NCBI GenBank assembly: GCA_033398695.1
Contig: CM065802.1
Location: forward strand, 206,665,096 to 206,729,095
From: Orobanche coerulescens
Lineage: Eukaryota; Streptophyta; Magnoliopsida; Lamiales; Orobanchaceae
Direction of reading: 5' to 3'
Length of the DNA: 64,000 bases
Shown here: positions 23,545 through 34,956 of the stretch, piece by piece
How positions within the stretch are numbered: the stretch's first letter is position 1
Layout: each line of letters starts with the position of its first letter
Notes under the pieces: model-generated
What the model saw: the letters and a program-made list of their open reading frames with translations, nothing else
The model's database searches: none
Told to the model about the DNA's origin: nothing
Position numbers and translations under genes: made by a program

Positions 23545-26544
23545 TAGAGGATGCTCAAGGCACATGTGCGGCTCCGAGGACTTATTTGAAGACCTCGAAT
23601 ATCAAGATCAAGGACATGTGACCTTTGGAGATAATCAAAAGGGAAAAATCAAAGGAATCGGCAAAGTCGGTAAGGAACCTTCTCCTTCTATCAACAAAGT
23701 ACTATTTGTTGAAGGTTTGCATCATAACCTCCTTAGTGTTTCGCAACTTTGTGATGAAGGTTTTAAAATTCTATTTGAGCAAACGCATTGCACGGCATTT
23801 AGAAATAATAAAATTGCATTCATTGGTTTGAGATGTGGAAACATCTATATTGTTGATCTTAATGATAAGAGTTCATTCAATGAAAAATGTCTTATTACCT
23901 TGGATGACAATGCATATTTATGGCATCAAAAATTGGGGCATACTTCTTTACCTATTATTTCTATTTTATCTAGACACGACCTTGTTCGTGGATTGCCCAA
24001 ACTCAAGTTTGATAGAAAACATTTGTGTGAATCATGCATAAAAGGGAAACATACTCGAGAATCGTTTAAACCAAAATTCGAGGTTTCCACTAGTCGAGTT
24101 CTTGAACTCGTGCATATGGATTTGATTTGACCATCTAGACATGTTAGTTTAAATGGTAAACTTTAGACTTTGGTTATTGTTGATGATTTCTCTCGATTTA
24201 CTTGGGTTAGATTTTTAGCACATAAAGATGATGCATTTTCCGAGTTTTCTAAATGGTGTCGTTTGGTATCAAATGAGAAAAATCTCTCCATAATTTCTAT
24301 TCGCACCGATCACGGAGGTGAATTTGATTGCACCCCGTTTGAACTTTTATGTGATAAATACGGTATTAATCACAATTTTTCGGCTCCTAGAACGCCTCAA
24401 CAAAATGGAGTTGTTGAAAGGAAAAACCGATCTTTGGAAGAAATGTCGAGAACAATGCTTAATGAATACTCTCTTCCACGATACTTTTGGGCGAAGCAAT
24501 TTTTACGGCATCTTTGTGTGATTAACCGAGTTCACGTCCGTAGAACTCATCTTAAAACCCCGTATGAATTATGGAAGGGCAAAAAGCCCAATATTGCTTA
24601 CTTTCATCCTTTTGGTTGCAATGTATTTATTTTGAACAATGGCAAGGATAACTTGGGCAAGTTTGATGCCAAATCCGACTCCGGAATATTTCTTGGCTAT
24701 TGTACTAATAGTAAAGCATATCGTGTTTATAATATTAGAACGAATAAAGTTGAAGAGTCCATACATGTTAAATTCAATGATATGATCTCACCCCGAGAAA
24801 GGTAGAATATTTTGATGATGCAGTACCTTTCGGATCCCTCACCCGAAGTGAAGAAAATTTGGAAATCGAAACGAACACAATCGTTGATTTACCGAAAGAT
24901 CGAGGCACATCAAAGACCATCCGAAGGATCTCGTGATCGGAAACATTGAAGACGGTGTTCAAACCCGAAGGAGAACCACCGAATTTATGGCTCATTGTGC
25001 TTTTGTATCCGAAATAGTTCCCAAGAATATATCCGAAGCTCTCGATGATGAAAGTTGGGTGATGGCAATGCAAGAGGAGCTTGTGCAATTCAAGCACAAT
25101 AATGTATGGAATTTAGTTCCCGCGCCTAAAGATAAAACAATTATCGGAACTAAATGGGTGCATAAAATCAAGAGTGACGAAGACGGCTATCCTATTCGAA
25201 ATAAATCTCGTTTGGTCGCTCAAGGATATAATCAAAAAGAAGGTCTTGATTACGAAGAAAGTTTTGCTCCCATGGCTCGACTCGAAGCCATTCGCTTGCT
25301 TTGTGCATTTGCCGCTCATAAGAAGATTAAACTATTTCAAATGGATGTGAAAAGTGCATTCTTGAATGGTTTCATTCAAGAAGAAGTCTACGTCAAGCAA
25401 CCTCCCGGTTTTGAAGACCATCATTTTCCGGATCATGTCTACAAGCTCAACAAGGCACTCTACGGGTTGAAGCAAGCACCCCGAGCATGGTATGATCGTT
25501 TAAGTCAATTTTTAATTGCAAATGACTATAAAAGAGGCAAAGTCGATAATACCTTGTTTGTTAAAATACTAAATGATGATATACTTGTTTGCCAAATTTA
25601 CATTGATGACATTGTATTTGGAGCTACTAATGAATCCTTGTGCCAAGATTTTTCTAATCTTATGAAAGGAGAATTCGAAATGAGTATGATGGGAGAATTA
25701 ACGTTCTTCCTCGGGCTTCAAATCAAACAATGCGAAGATGGAATTTTTATCCATCAAACGAAGTACTTAAACGATCTCCTCAAGAAATTCAATATGGAAA
25801 GTAGCAAGGTGATATCTACGTAATGTCTTCATCATTAAAGCTTGAGAAAGATGAAAATGGCAAATCCGTAGATCAAAAATTATATCGAGGTATGATCGGA
25901 TCTTTGCTATATTTGACTGCATCTAGGCCAGATATAATATTTGCTACATGTTTATGTGCTCGATTCCAAGCTAATCCCAACGAATCACATTTAATTGCTT
26001 GTAAACGCATTTTTCGCTACTTGAAAGGAACTATTGGACTAGGTCTATGGCATCCTTCTTGCTTGGATTTTAATTTAATTGCCTATAGTGACGCCGATTT
26101 CGGCGGATGCAAAATTGACAAAAAGAGTACTAGTGGTACATGTCATTTTGTTGGATCTTGTTTAATATCTTGGGGAAGTAAAAAGCAAACCAGCGTAGCA
26201 TTGTCTACAGCTGAGGCCGAATATGTCGCCGAGGAGCGCCGTGCTCAAGTGCTATGGATTAAAAATCAACTCCGCGACTACGGCATACATTTTGAAAATA
26301 CCCTATCCTATGTGATAACACTAGTGCAATTAATTTGAGCAAAATCCCGTGTTGCACAAAGAGAACCAAACATATAGATATTAGACATCATTTTTTACGT
26401 GATCATGTTCAGAAAAAAGACATTTGTTTAATATTTGTCGGGACGAAGGACCAACTTGCTGACATCTTTACAAAACCTCTTCCCGAAGAATCATTTAACT
26501 CCATTCGTTTACAACTTGGCATGGGACATGTAGACAACTTTTGA
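23545..26544 (+). pseudogene. S pol: protease, integrase, RT, RNase H, multiply broken
   Basis: The protease active site reads YIDRGCSRHM, Arg replacing Ser of the usual DSG, just after a frameshift. The GAG-pre-integrase region (WHQKLGHTSLP, CESCIKGKH) ends at a TGA at 24128-24130, and another stop follows near 24165. The integrase core keeps RTDHGGEF and PQQNGVVERKNRSLEE. RT (24933-25823) is long and keeps [11 protein letters not shown] and the catalytic YIDDIVFG. RNase H (25823-26338) keeps YSDADFGGCKIDKKSTSG and STAEAEYVA. The tail (26335-26544) keeps [14 protein letters not shown]. Frameshifts lie near 23545, 24810, 25821 and 26335. Confidence 0.93.
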
Positions 26545-26593
26545 AATAAGCTTACTACTCAAAACATCAAAATCCTTGATTCGGATCACTCGC

Positions 26594-26803
26594 TAGCGCG
26601 CGCTAGCTTCATTTTATTAACGTGCGCTAAACACTTCCTTCGATAGCGTACGCTAAACCCTACTTTCTTGCATACGTTAATTAAAATTTTTCGAATTCCA
26701 TTCTAGCTACTGGACAGTCCAGTAAGCCTTTCATTTCTGCCTAACGTACGCTAATTCTATAAACCCTAGCATACGCTAACTAAAAGTTCGTTGACTATAT
26801 ATA
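26594..26803 (+). promoter_or_regulatory. Putative internal promoter for S ORF3: motif array plus TATA box
   Basis: Between the pol stop (26544) and the ORF3 ATG (26936) lie copies of the LTR motif at 26594 (TAGCGCGCGCTA), 26618, 26644, 26668, 26742 and 26767. There is also a near-palindrome, ACTGGACAGTCCAGT, related to the 20-bp palindrome of the LTR. TATATATA follows at 26796-26803, 17 bp after the last upstream copy; one further copy lies at 26837. This is the same order seen in U3 of the LTRs. A promoter role is inferred. Confidence 0.6.
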
Positions 26804-26935
26804 TGCTGTACTACCCAGGCACACAAACACACTTCCTAACGCACGCAATCGACAGAAAATTCTCATCTTGCCAAAAACCCTAGCCGCTAATCGGATTCCT
26901 CAAACTTCCTCAAACTTAAATTCCTTCTCCGATTA

Positions 26936-28031
26936 ATGTCGAGCAAGAACCGAACAGCCATGGCAAAACAATACAACAACCTCAAACAACCTCTCAACGC
27001 CCAATTTGATGTGAATCGTTTCATCTCCTCCACCGCCTCGAGGGTTTTCTTTGACATTATTCCACAAGAACACATCACCGACTGTTACTTCTTCAATCTC
27101 TCAAGTCTAGAACGGGTAAATGTCGATATTTCTAATTTCTTCTCCTCGCTTGGTATTGCCCGTTTTGTCGAATGCAAAAACCCCATCTTTCCTGAACTCG
27201 TCCGAGAGTTTTATGCCAATCTCCATGTGTCCGAAAGTGAAGGGTCTTCAGCCCTTGTTTTAGGAAGTCTTGTCGGAGGAACTCGGGTGAAAATTTCTTC
27301 AGATGTTTTGTATCAGATTTTTGGTTTACCCTGTGATGGTTTTGTTTGTACTGGAAAATCTTTGGCCGATGATAATGAAGTCGGGGAAATAGATGTCAAA
27401 GAGTTTCTTAGCTCAAAGGCCGTTATTGACATAACGGACGACCTTTTCGAAAACAACGATTTTGGGGTCAATATTCGCCTGCTTCTGGTAGCTCTCATGA
27501 AATGCTTAATGCCGAAGGTGAATTCCCAGCACAAACTAGTGGGAGTGGACAAGCAAGTGGTGTATCGAGTTCTCAATGACGATAAAGTTAATTTTTCCGA
27601 TATCATCATCAGCTGGATGAAGGTGAAGGGCGACCTGTTTCGGTCGAAAAACTACGCAACTCATTCTCGCAAGGCTGGAATGCCTTATGGCTCAATTCTC
27701 TCGGCCATTTTTAGTTTTCACCAAGTCGACTTGTCGAAGGACAAGGCAGTCCCCGTCTCCCTCGGTCATGAGATCACGGACGCTTCGCTTAAAGCTATGC
27801 ACTATGTCCAGACGTCCAACAGAGGCTGGATCCTTTTTCCGTACCTACGCGACGACGACCAAGTAGAGAAAGGGTCACGGATGCCTACTGCAGAAGAAAA
27901 AATCACTCGTCGGGGACCTCATACTCTTCGCGAAATGCAAACCGGGGAGTTCGTGAGGAAGCCTACTTCGAAAGGAAAGCGCCCTATGAGAGATGTTGTC
28001 ACGGAAGAAGAGGAAAGCGACCTTTGTGCTC
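26936..28031 (+). pseudogene. S ORF3, first 365 codons (split by CACTA element)
   Basis: An uninterrupted frame starts MSSKNRTAMAKQYNNLKQPL. It contains a globular region resembling the plant transposon-associated domain found in other ORFs near retrotransposons: FPELVREFYANLHVSE, then VLYQIFGLPCDG, NIRLLLVALMKCLMP, FSDIIISWMK and AGMPYGSILSAIF. ORF3 of A has the same plan (DVVEFYRKAYL, SVFGMKHRGL). It continues at 34442 in the same frame. No signal peptide or membrane segment is apparent, so the common 'env-like' label is not supported here. Function unknown. Confidence 0.85.
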
Positions 28032-28330
28032 CACTAGTAGAATAAACATCAAAGACTTCGGTACATCTCACTTCGGTAATGTATATTAGCAAAGTAAAAA
28101 CAAACAACAACTTCGCTTTTCAATTTACTGAAGTAAAAAACCCACATAGACTTGAAGAATGGTACCAAATGTAAAAATAGAAGCTAGTTAGAAATTTTAA
28201 GTTACAAAGACTTCGCTAATTTGATAATTACTGAAGTAAAAAGTGTGAAATTTTATTTTTTACCCAAAAAATTTTACAATAGCGAAGTGTATGTCTTGAG
28301 ACCGGGAATTAATATTTTGAGGTTCAATTT
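28032..28330. repeat. CACTA left terminal inverted repeat and subterminal repeats
   Basis: The TIR is 28032-28061. ACTTCGG, ACTTCGCT, GAAGTAAAAA and related words recur to about 28290 in both orientations. Confidence 0.9.
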
Positions 28331-31229
28331 TTTTCATTTGAGCTCAAAAAAACACTAAGCTTAGTTTTTTTTTTTTTTTTGGAAACCAAAACGTTACTTT
28401 AGTAAATGGTATTTCAAAATTTGAAATATTTTGCTTCATCTTGCTTTAATTTGATTTTAGGGATTTAAATTTTGCTATTCTAGTCAATTAATCTGATACA
28501 ACATTGGAAAAAATGATATTGTTAATTGAGTAGAACTTTTTAACATGGAAAAATTATATTGTTAATTGAGCAGAACTTTTTGACATGGGACTGAGAAGTC
28601 TGCAAAACTTCCCTTCACACAACACACCACGACCGACAACCCCTCACTTCTCTCCTTTCTCCCCCGTGAACTCTCTCTCCTCCGAAGTTTTTCTCTATAA
28701 AAAGTTCAATTGCAAAAACCCGATTAATCTCTCCCCAAAATCGATCTCTCTCCCTCTACATACACCAAAGCACGCACACACTCAAGATTACACGCATGGA
28801 TTAAAGAAGGATGATTAAATAGCATCCGGCTGAGCGGCGAGGGACTTGCGACGGTCGACGCTGGTGAGCTCGGGTTACGAGCTTCCAGTCTGAGAGATGT
28901 GGTTCCTAATTTCGGGCCGAGTTGGGTTGTTGGATCTTTGGTTTACGGTGGCCTCGATTGACTATAGAGGGGAATTAAAGTCGATGAAAGTCCAGCAGAA
29001 TTAGGGTTCCTCCATAACAGATGAAAAATTTCATCTTCCGGTAAGGATTTGAAGAACTTCTTTTTTATTCTGTTTAGTTTGAGTGCTTCCAGGCTCGAAT
29101 CGGGCTGATGAGTTCGTGTTAGTGAGTCTTCGTTAGGGTAAAATTTGGGTTTTGGTTGATTTGAATGGTTTTTGAATTGGTGATTAGGGATTGACAAAAT
29201 AAGTATACGGGAAGATACGGTGTGGAGAACTTTATGTGTAAGTGGAATGGTGAAAAGCCAACCAAGTTGAAGGTGATTTACAATGAAGAGAATGGACGAG
29301 AATTGATTTAAATTGGGATACTAGTTTGTTATAAGTGTAATGAAGAAATGTGATGATAAGGTGCAACTTTTGATTTTGGATGAATTTTTGGTTTGTCTTT
29401 TGGCTTGGAGTTCAGGTATGCGAGATTTTACAAGTTTCCAATCGGCGGACTAAAAGCAAGGAGAGGCAAATTGTGTTACCTTGTCGGGAAAAGTCAAGGT
29501 ACGGAGGGGTTGAACGGTTGGCCGAGACGTCCATTTGAACTTTACCGAGTCGATCGGGATCATGATTGGGTGACGAACGCCGAGACCGGACTTCCTTGCT
29601 TTCTCGTCATGCTCATTCTTTCTTTGTTGTGCGAGGGAATCCATTGCAAACTTATTGTGAAGAACTCAAGTTTTATCTCTTTTATTTAGTATCAAGTTTC
29701 TTGTCGATGTATGTAATTTGATTGAATTAGCCGTTAAAAAGTTTACGGGAGATTCTTACAAATTGTTGAAATTTAATTATTGAAATTCATGGGGATCTTG
29801 GATCTTTGGAGGAGTGTTTGGATCGGTTCACCGCCAAAGAATGGCTTCATGGGGATAATTTGTATAAATGTGATGGGTAATTGTTTGTTTTGTAGCATGA
29901 AGGCTACATATATTTCACCGCTTTTCACCTAGCTCAATTTTTTTAAGTACTATGCTTTTGAGCATCCCGAATATGAACACATTAGTCGGAAATTATTGTT
30001 TTTACCGTCTCTTGGATGGTTCCGAGTGTGTGAATTAGTTGTCTTTTGTTGCCGCATTATTATAATTCCCGCATCTATTGTGTTGGGTGGCTCGCTTACT
30101 CAACTTGATTCCTTGACTAGCAATATTATTTGATGCTTGTGTTATTCTTTTGTTTCATAATGAGTGCTCTTAGATTATAATCTACTTATAGTGTAGAAAC
30201 TCTTATATTTAATTTTAATTGTGTTGCTTTAACAACTCGATTGTGTTGTCCTTGCGGTTGCAATGCTTATGTCATGGCATGGAAGCGCCTAACCATCCAA
30301 ATGGTTCCATACATTCTTACAATTGCCCTAAAAGATTTCTGTATGCTCTTTCGCCATCGAGCACAAGGTTTTCCGAGCAATGTTTATGTGTTATTCTTGT
30401 AATCGTTTGCTATCAAATTTGAATGTTATATTATTTTGTGGATGGAGTTTGCTGAATTGTTGGTTGGATTGGGTGGAATATGTGATGTGTTGGTGGAATC
30501 ATGTTCGGGTTGGGTACTTTATTTCGGTTATCATATCCGATGCGTTTGTTTTTAATTGTTGATGTGTTACGATTTTTAAGTTGATATAATGGATTAATCA
30601 ACCTATAATCAATATTTTACCTCTGAAATTTGTTGTTCTTGTTCATGTATTCTATAGTAGAATCAGAAATGGCGTAGGGTTAGGGTTTCATTTTGTGGTG
30701 CAGCTTTGCTTGTAAAGGTGATGGATGCAGTTCTGTTCTTGCATGCGCATATGTATCAGGAATCAGGATATCGACTTCTGAATTGTGCTATTCTTTTTAA
30801 GTGTTCCCGGTGAAGCTAATTATCTTCATGTTTTAAGAGTATGGTGGGTTAGGGCGGATAAGGTTGAAGGCTCTCCGGTGATCTTCTTGTCTTGTTGCAT
30901 TATGGTGTATCCTGGAGTGCCTATAGAGATTTGCATTTCTTTATTTTTGTTGAAATCTACATCATGCCAACTATTGATGGGTCGTCAAATTATACGTCAA
31001 GGGCATGTATTTATGTGTGTAAGAGGTATTGTTATATTCAATGTATTCGAAGTTTTATGAGTCAGAAATTGATTGAGCTCAAGATGTTCTGTTCAATTTG
31101 TCTACATAGATGTCTAGATTGTCACTTTGCTGGTTTTAATGAACCATGTCGGTGCATATATGCTTAAGTTATGAAGAATTATCACATATTGTCGCTATAT
31201 GAGATAGTGCAACTAACTACCTGCATTAT
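28331..31229. other. CACTA interior without a recognisable gene
   Basis: Mostly AT-rich. 28600-28830 looks like a plant promoter and leader: TCTATAAAAAG near 28694, then CT-rich sequence. 28840-29200 and 29390-29690 have higher GC and a 98-codon frame (29393-29689, RRPFELYRVDRDHDW) that I do not recognise. These could be exons of further captured genes. Confidence 0.4.
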
Positions 31230-31502
31230 ATTCAGGAATTTTCGTGAAGACTCGTTGTCTTCTTGGCTTGGTACCTCGATTTGTTTACTGACTTCATTTC
31301 AGTGTATGACACTATAATGAAACTGGTGTTCATTGGAAGCTCTCTGGCAATTGTGTGGTGCATGAGGTTTCATCGAATTGTGAGGCGATCTTATGATCGT
31401 GAGCTGGACACCTTTAGGCATTACTTTCTTATGGGAAATAGTTTTCTTTTGGCACTTATTATATCTTATCATGATTCGAATAGGAGTATAGGTAACTTTT
31501 GA
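31230..31502 (+). pseudogene. ERD2-like: Captured ER lumen protein-retaining (KDEL) receptor fragment
   Basis: The frame reads YLDLFTDFISVYDTIMKLVF, then IGSSLAIVWCMR and RRSYDRELDTFRHYFLMG. This matches the middle of the plant K/HDEL receptor family, a seven-helix Golgi/ER protein that retrieves KDEL-tagged proteins. An intron-acceptor-like TATTCAG at about 31234 precedes GAATTTTCGTGAAGACT, which corresponds to the family's GISLKTQ stretch with a small deletion after it. Sequence diverges after LALI near 31460. The N-terminal exon and the C-terminal half are not visible, so this is a non-functional gene piece. Plus strand, same as the TOM1-like fragment. Confidence 0.92.
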
Positions 31503-32639
31503 TTTCGCAGGAAGCATAAGAGGGTACTGCTGTTTCTTCGCTTCGATCCGATCCGGAGTTCTTAGAAAATTTCCTTTTTGTGTCTGATTATTCTAAATTT
31601 TTTTTTGGTTATTGTTTCGCGGATCGATTGAGATGGGTGAAGTAGTATCAACTATTCCGAGTAAGTGTGTCCTTTTGCATACTCAATTATTTCTGATATA
31701 ACGAATCTAGAATGATGGGAGCACCGCATTGTTTCTAACATTTGGTCTGTTTCGTATGAAAGAGATTTTTACCGACTACAGCTTCCAGATCGTTATTGTT
31801 CTTACTGAATTCTGATCTCATACTCGACTTTAAATTTTTGGTGTGTCTATTTGAAGTAGAATGAATTAATGTGGATATATTCCAGAAAGAGAGATGCTTA
31901 TGGTTGATTTTATGTATATATATTTTCTTTTAATTGCGGAATTGGATTCAATGTGGAAACTCGCAGATAACAACATAAAGTTTCAAGTATGGGATCTAGG
32001 TAGATTTATCTGCGCTTTTTTTTTTTTTTTGCACGAGAAATATGTGTTATTCATGAGCGATGACACTGTGGCAAAAGAACAAAATAAGCTTTCATTCTTG
32101 CATATAGGTGGAATGTGTAGTCTGGGTGCATTATTCATATCAATGCTCCTTTGAATGATCCTAAGGAAGATCATGCAGAGATTGTTGCCTCCGTGTTCAC
32201 TTTTACCATTTTACTATTGTTGAAAATCATGCTAGCTTACTTGCTATCCTTGTTCATATGGAACTTGTTGATCACTTTATGGAATGGCAATGGAGAATAA
32301 TGTGATAGTGTTTGGTTTCATAGGCTTTGAGTAAGGTTTATAGGCATTTATTTTTCTTTTAACCTAAACTTTCACTTGGGTATTGGATATGTGGAAACCA
32401 CGGAGGGAAGGTTTTAATCGATCTTCTTGGAAACGGTCTAAAAAGCAGTGGTTTTTTGGGGTAATTTTGAAAGACGGTTGGATTTGTTTGTAATTAGACT
32501 AAACCTCAAGGATATATTTCGTAACCTTGTGTCTATATGCTTGGTGGCTGTGCCCCACATTTGATGGTTTTGTCTTCTTGACTTATCCCCAAGATTCTAT
32601 AAATTCAGCTTTGTTATTTTTTTATTTTTTTTTTTGTAG

Positions 32640-33302
32640 TTTATCAAGCTTAAACTCCATGCGCGATGTTCTTGATCTCTTGGTGATATGTTGCAAGTGT
32701 TGATCCAAGAGACCGCTCGGTATTTAAAATTTCGGGAGCTACCTACTTATCCATGACAAGAATAGTGGTAAATGTTGATTAATATTTTTCCGATTACCTT
32801 TGTAGTGTAAAAGATGAAGTGATAATCGACCTTGTTGAACAATGTCGTGCCAATCAAAGGAAGTTGATGCGCTTGTTGGGGACCACCGGGTTAGCCTTTC
32901 TCGCTTCTGTTCCTTTCATTCATGTTGCCGGTGTACTATTTCAAAATTGTGCATTCCGTTTCCCTAGGGTTAATTACAAAAATTACCACCGGATACATTT
33001 CAATTTTAAATAGAAAGGAAAAAAATATCTTCGAATTTACAAATATTCCTATGACATTTGTTACTCCTTTAACAAATTGCGAAAATCGGGTATTTATAAA
33101 GTAAATACGGACATGTTTGCGACACTTTTAAGGGGGTATTTCTAATTTCCAAACATAATGGGAGTTTTCTCGTGATTAGGCTAAACTTTAGGGGTAATTT
33201 TAATTTTAATTTTGACAGGATGAAGAACTTCGTGTCGTGGTCTTGAACTAAATGACACTGCAGAGTGCGCTCAAAAACACGACTCGGTAGCTTCGCATCA
33301 AA
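32640..33302 (+). pseudogene. TOL-like: Captured TOM1-like (GAT domain) gene fragment, three exon pieces
   Basis: Exon piece 1 (32640-32719) follows a TTTTTTGTAG acceptor and encodes LSSLNSMRDVLDLL with a frame slip, then words matching VDPRDRS, ending at a CG/GTATTT donor. Piece 2 (32806-32889) follows TTTGTAG and encodes KDEVIIDLVEQCRANQRKLM. Piece 3 (from 33229) follows TTTTGACAG and encodes DEEL and, one frame over, RGLELND and KHDSVASHQ. These blocks, in this order, are the GAT domain of plant TOM1-like ubiquitin-binding ESCRT-0-type proteins. Introns are retained, so capture was at the DNA level. Frame slips show it is not functional. Confidence 0.85.
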
Positions 33303-33365
33303 ATTTGTGATGTTGATGCATCTTTTATGAACGCATTTAATCTATTTTTTTGTTTCAATGTGATT

Positions 33366-33512
33366 TGCTCAAGATCTGGTTCAAAGACCAATACGCACTC
33401 AGGAGCAGTATGATGAAGTCAGGAACGAGTGGAGCAAGTTCGTCTACACGTTTGTCGATGGTGCTTAGGCTGGCTTCATTGTCAGGAAGTTCTTTGTCTA
33501 GTTTCAAATCAG
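33366..33512 (+). pseudogene. Unidentified captured exon-like fragment
   Basis: A frame reads DLVQRPIRTQEQYDEVRNEW then SKFVYTFVDG, a stop, AGFIVRKFF, a stop. The composition looks like real protein, unlike the AT-rich surroundings. The family was not recognised. It follows the TOM1-like piece by only 64 bp and may be an adjoining exon or a third captured gene. Confidence 0.45.
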
Positions 33513-34003
33513 TACTATATGTGTATGATCTTGGTTGCAACACTACTGGTACTCTGGTGCATATCTGTTGGTATAGTTAGATCAGAACATGTCGTTTGAT
33601 CGGGTAAATATGGTGAATGTTTTGTTAATGTGCAGTCCATTAGCTAGACCTATGCATGTGTCTCGTAGACATTGTGGAAGTTTATTTGATGTTGGCATAT
33701 TATAGTTATGCCCAATGCAAACTTGTGAATCACGCGAATCTGAATATTTGGCATTTTTGTACGACAGTCCGCCATTTATATATGAAATTGTGGTTTATTA
33801 CTATTATCAATGCTTATGATCTTGTGTTATTGAATTGGGATCTTGTGATTTGAATTTGTTGGATTTTTAATGAGGTTGATTGATGTATTTGAGGTTGTGT
33901 TGTTGAGATCTTGTGAATTGAGGTTTTTTATTGGATGGATCATGTTTTTGTACAACAGGGATTCTATATTTACAAATTGAAAAGAAATATGCAATGTGGT
34001 TAT

Positions 34004-34438
34004 TTACTTCGGATAAAAAACGAAGTCAGAGATATATAATTAGCGACATAAAATAGAATAAGCGAAGTAAAAAGGAGTGTAATGCTTCGGCTAAACAAAT
34101 AAAAGTGAAGTAAATGTGGTATCTTCAACTTCGTTACCTATTAATAAGCGAAGTCGATAACATTATTTCACTTCATCTGTATATATTTTACTGAAGCGAA
34201 TAGGAAATATACACTTCAGCGATTATAAAATAAGTGAAGTGGAAGGACCTTTTTTACTTCGCAAACCCCCATATTCGGGTTCTAAAAATCGAGATAGACT
34301 TCGGTTATTACGATATTAGACTTCGTCTAATAAGCGAAGTCTAAAGTATACCTTTAACTACACGAACATAGACTTCGGTAATTATAACATTTTTACTTCG
34401 GATATTATCCGAAGTCTTTGACGTTTATTCTTATAGTG
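34004..34438. repeat. CACTA right subterminal repeats and terminal inverted repeat
   Basis: More than a dozen ACTTCGG/GAAGT words occur in both orientations, several arranged as hairpins such as ACTTCGGATATTATCCGAAG. The TIR is 34409-34438. Confidence 0.9.
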
Positions 34439-34441
34439 CTC

Positions 34442-34593
34442 GGATGCGGGGCATCGAGACCTCTCAGGCTGAGATTCGAGAGGATGTTCGGGCTCTACGT
34501 TCGGAAGTCCGGGAAGTGCGCGGGTTGATATCCGAGTTCATCCGTTTCACAAACCCTTCGTTCCCTTTCCCCTCGTCTTCTTCCGACCCTTAG
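34442..34593 (+). pseudogene. S ORF3, last 50 codons
   Basis: Continues the frame of 26936-28031 after one copy of the CTC duplication. It encodes an amphipathic coiled-coil-like tail (IETSQAEIREDVRALRSEV) and ends SFPFPSSSSDP and TAG. Before the CACTA insertion ORF3 would have been 415 codons with no stop. Confidence 0.85.
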
Positions 34594-34956
34594 ATTTGAG
34601 GATTTTTGATGTTTGGATGTAGAATCTTGTTGTTCGAACGATCTATATGTTTCATGTCATGAAAACTCGTTGTATTCCTTGCATTTTATCTTAATGAAAT
34701 TCGCATTTCACTTCATTTGGCATTTTTTGTTTACAAGTATTGTTGTTTACACTTTGAATAATGGCATTTTCGTTGATATTTGTTATAATGCAAAAATTCA
34801 GGGGGAGTTCCTTTTTGTTTATGTCAAAAAGGGGAAGAATACTCCAAAAACCAAAATATACTAATATATCGAACAAGTTTACCTTGATTCGAATCATTTC
34901 AAAATGTTTTTGCAGGTATTAATTAAATGTTTTGACATCATCAAAAAGGGGGAGAT
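34594..34956 (+). other. S ORF3 3' UTR and polypurine tract
   Basis: Noncoding and AT-rich, ending in AAAAAGGGGGAGAT (34943-34956), which directly precedes the TGTTGACTC start of the 3' LTR. Confidence 0.85.

Larger units (their letters stand above)
28032..34438. mobile_element. Non-autonomous CACTA (En/Spm) transposon carrying host gene pieces
   Basis: The ends are CACTAGTAG and CTTATAGTG. The inverted repeats match 27 of 30 bases (28032-28061 and 34409-34438). A 3-bp target duplication CTC lies at 28029-28031 and 34439-34441. Both subterminal regions are dense in the short word ACTTCGG or its complement, the usual CACTA transposase-binding arrangement. No transposase ORF was found in 6.4 kb. 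The interior contains fragments of at least two host genes with introns. Confidence 0.95.

Noticed and set aside
26936..28031. Calling ORF3 an envelope gene by analogy with SIRE1
   Set aside because: No signal peptide, membrane anchor or fusion-protein features are visible.
28585..28818. 77-codon Ser/Pro-rich frame in the CACTA element
   Set aside because: Composition matches a CT-rich promoter/leader after a TATA-like sequence and not a protein.
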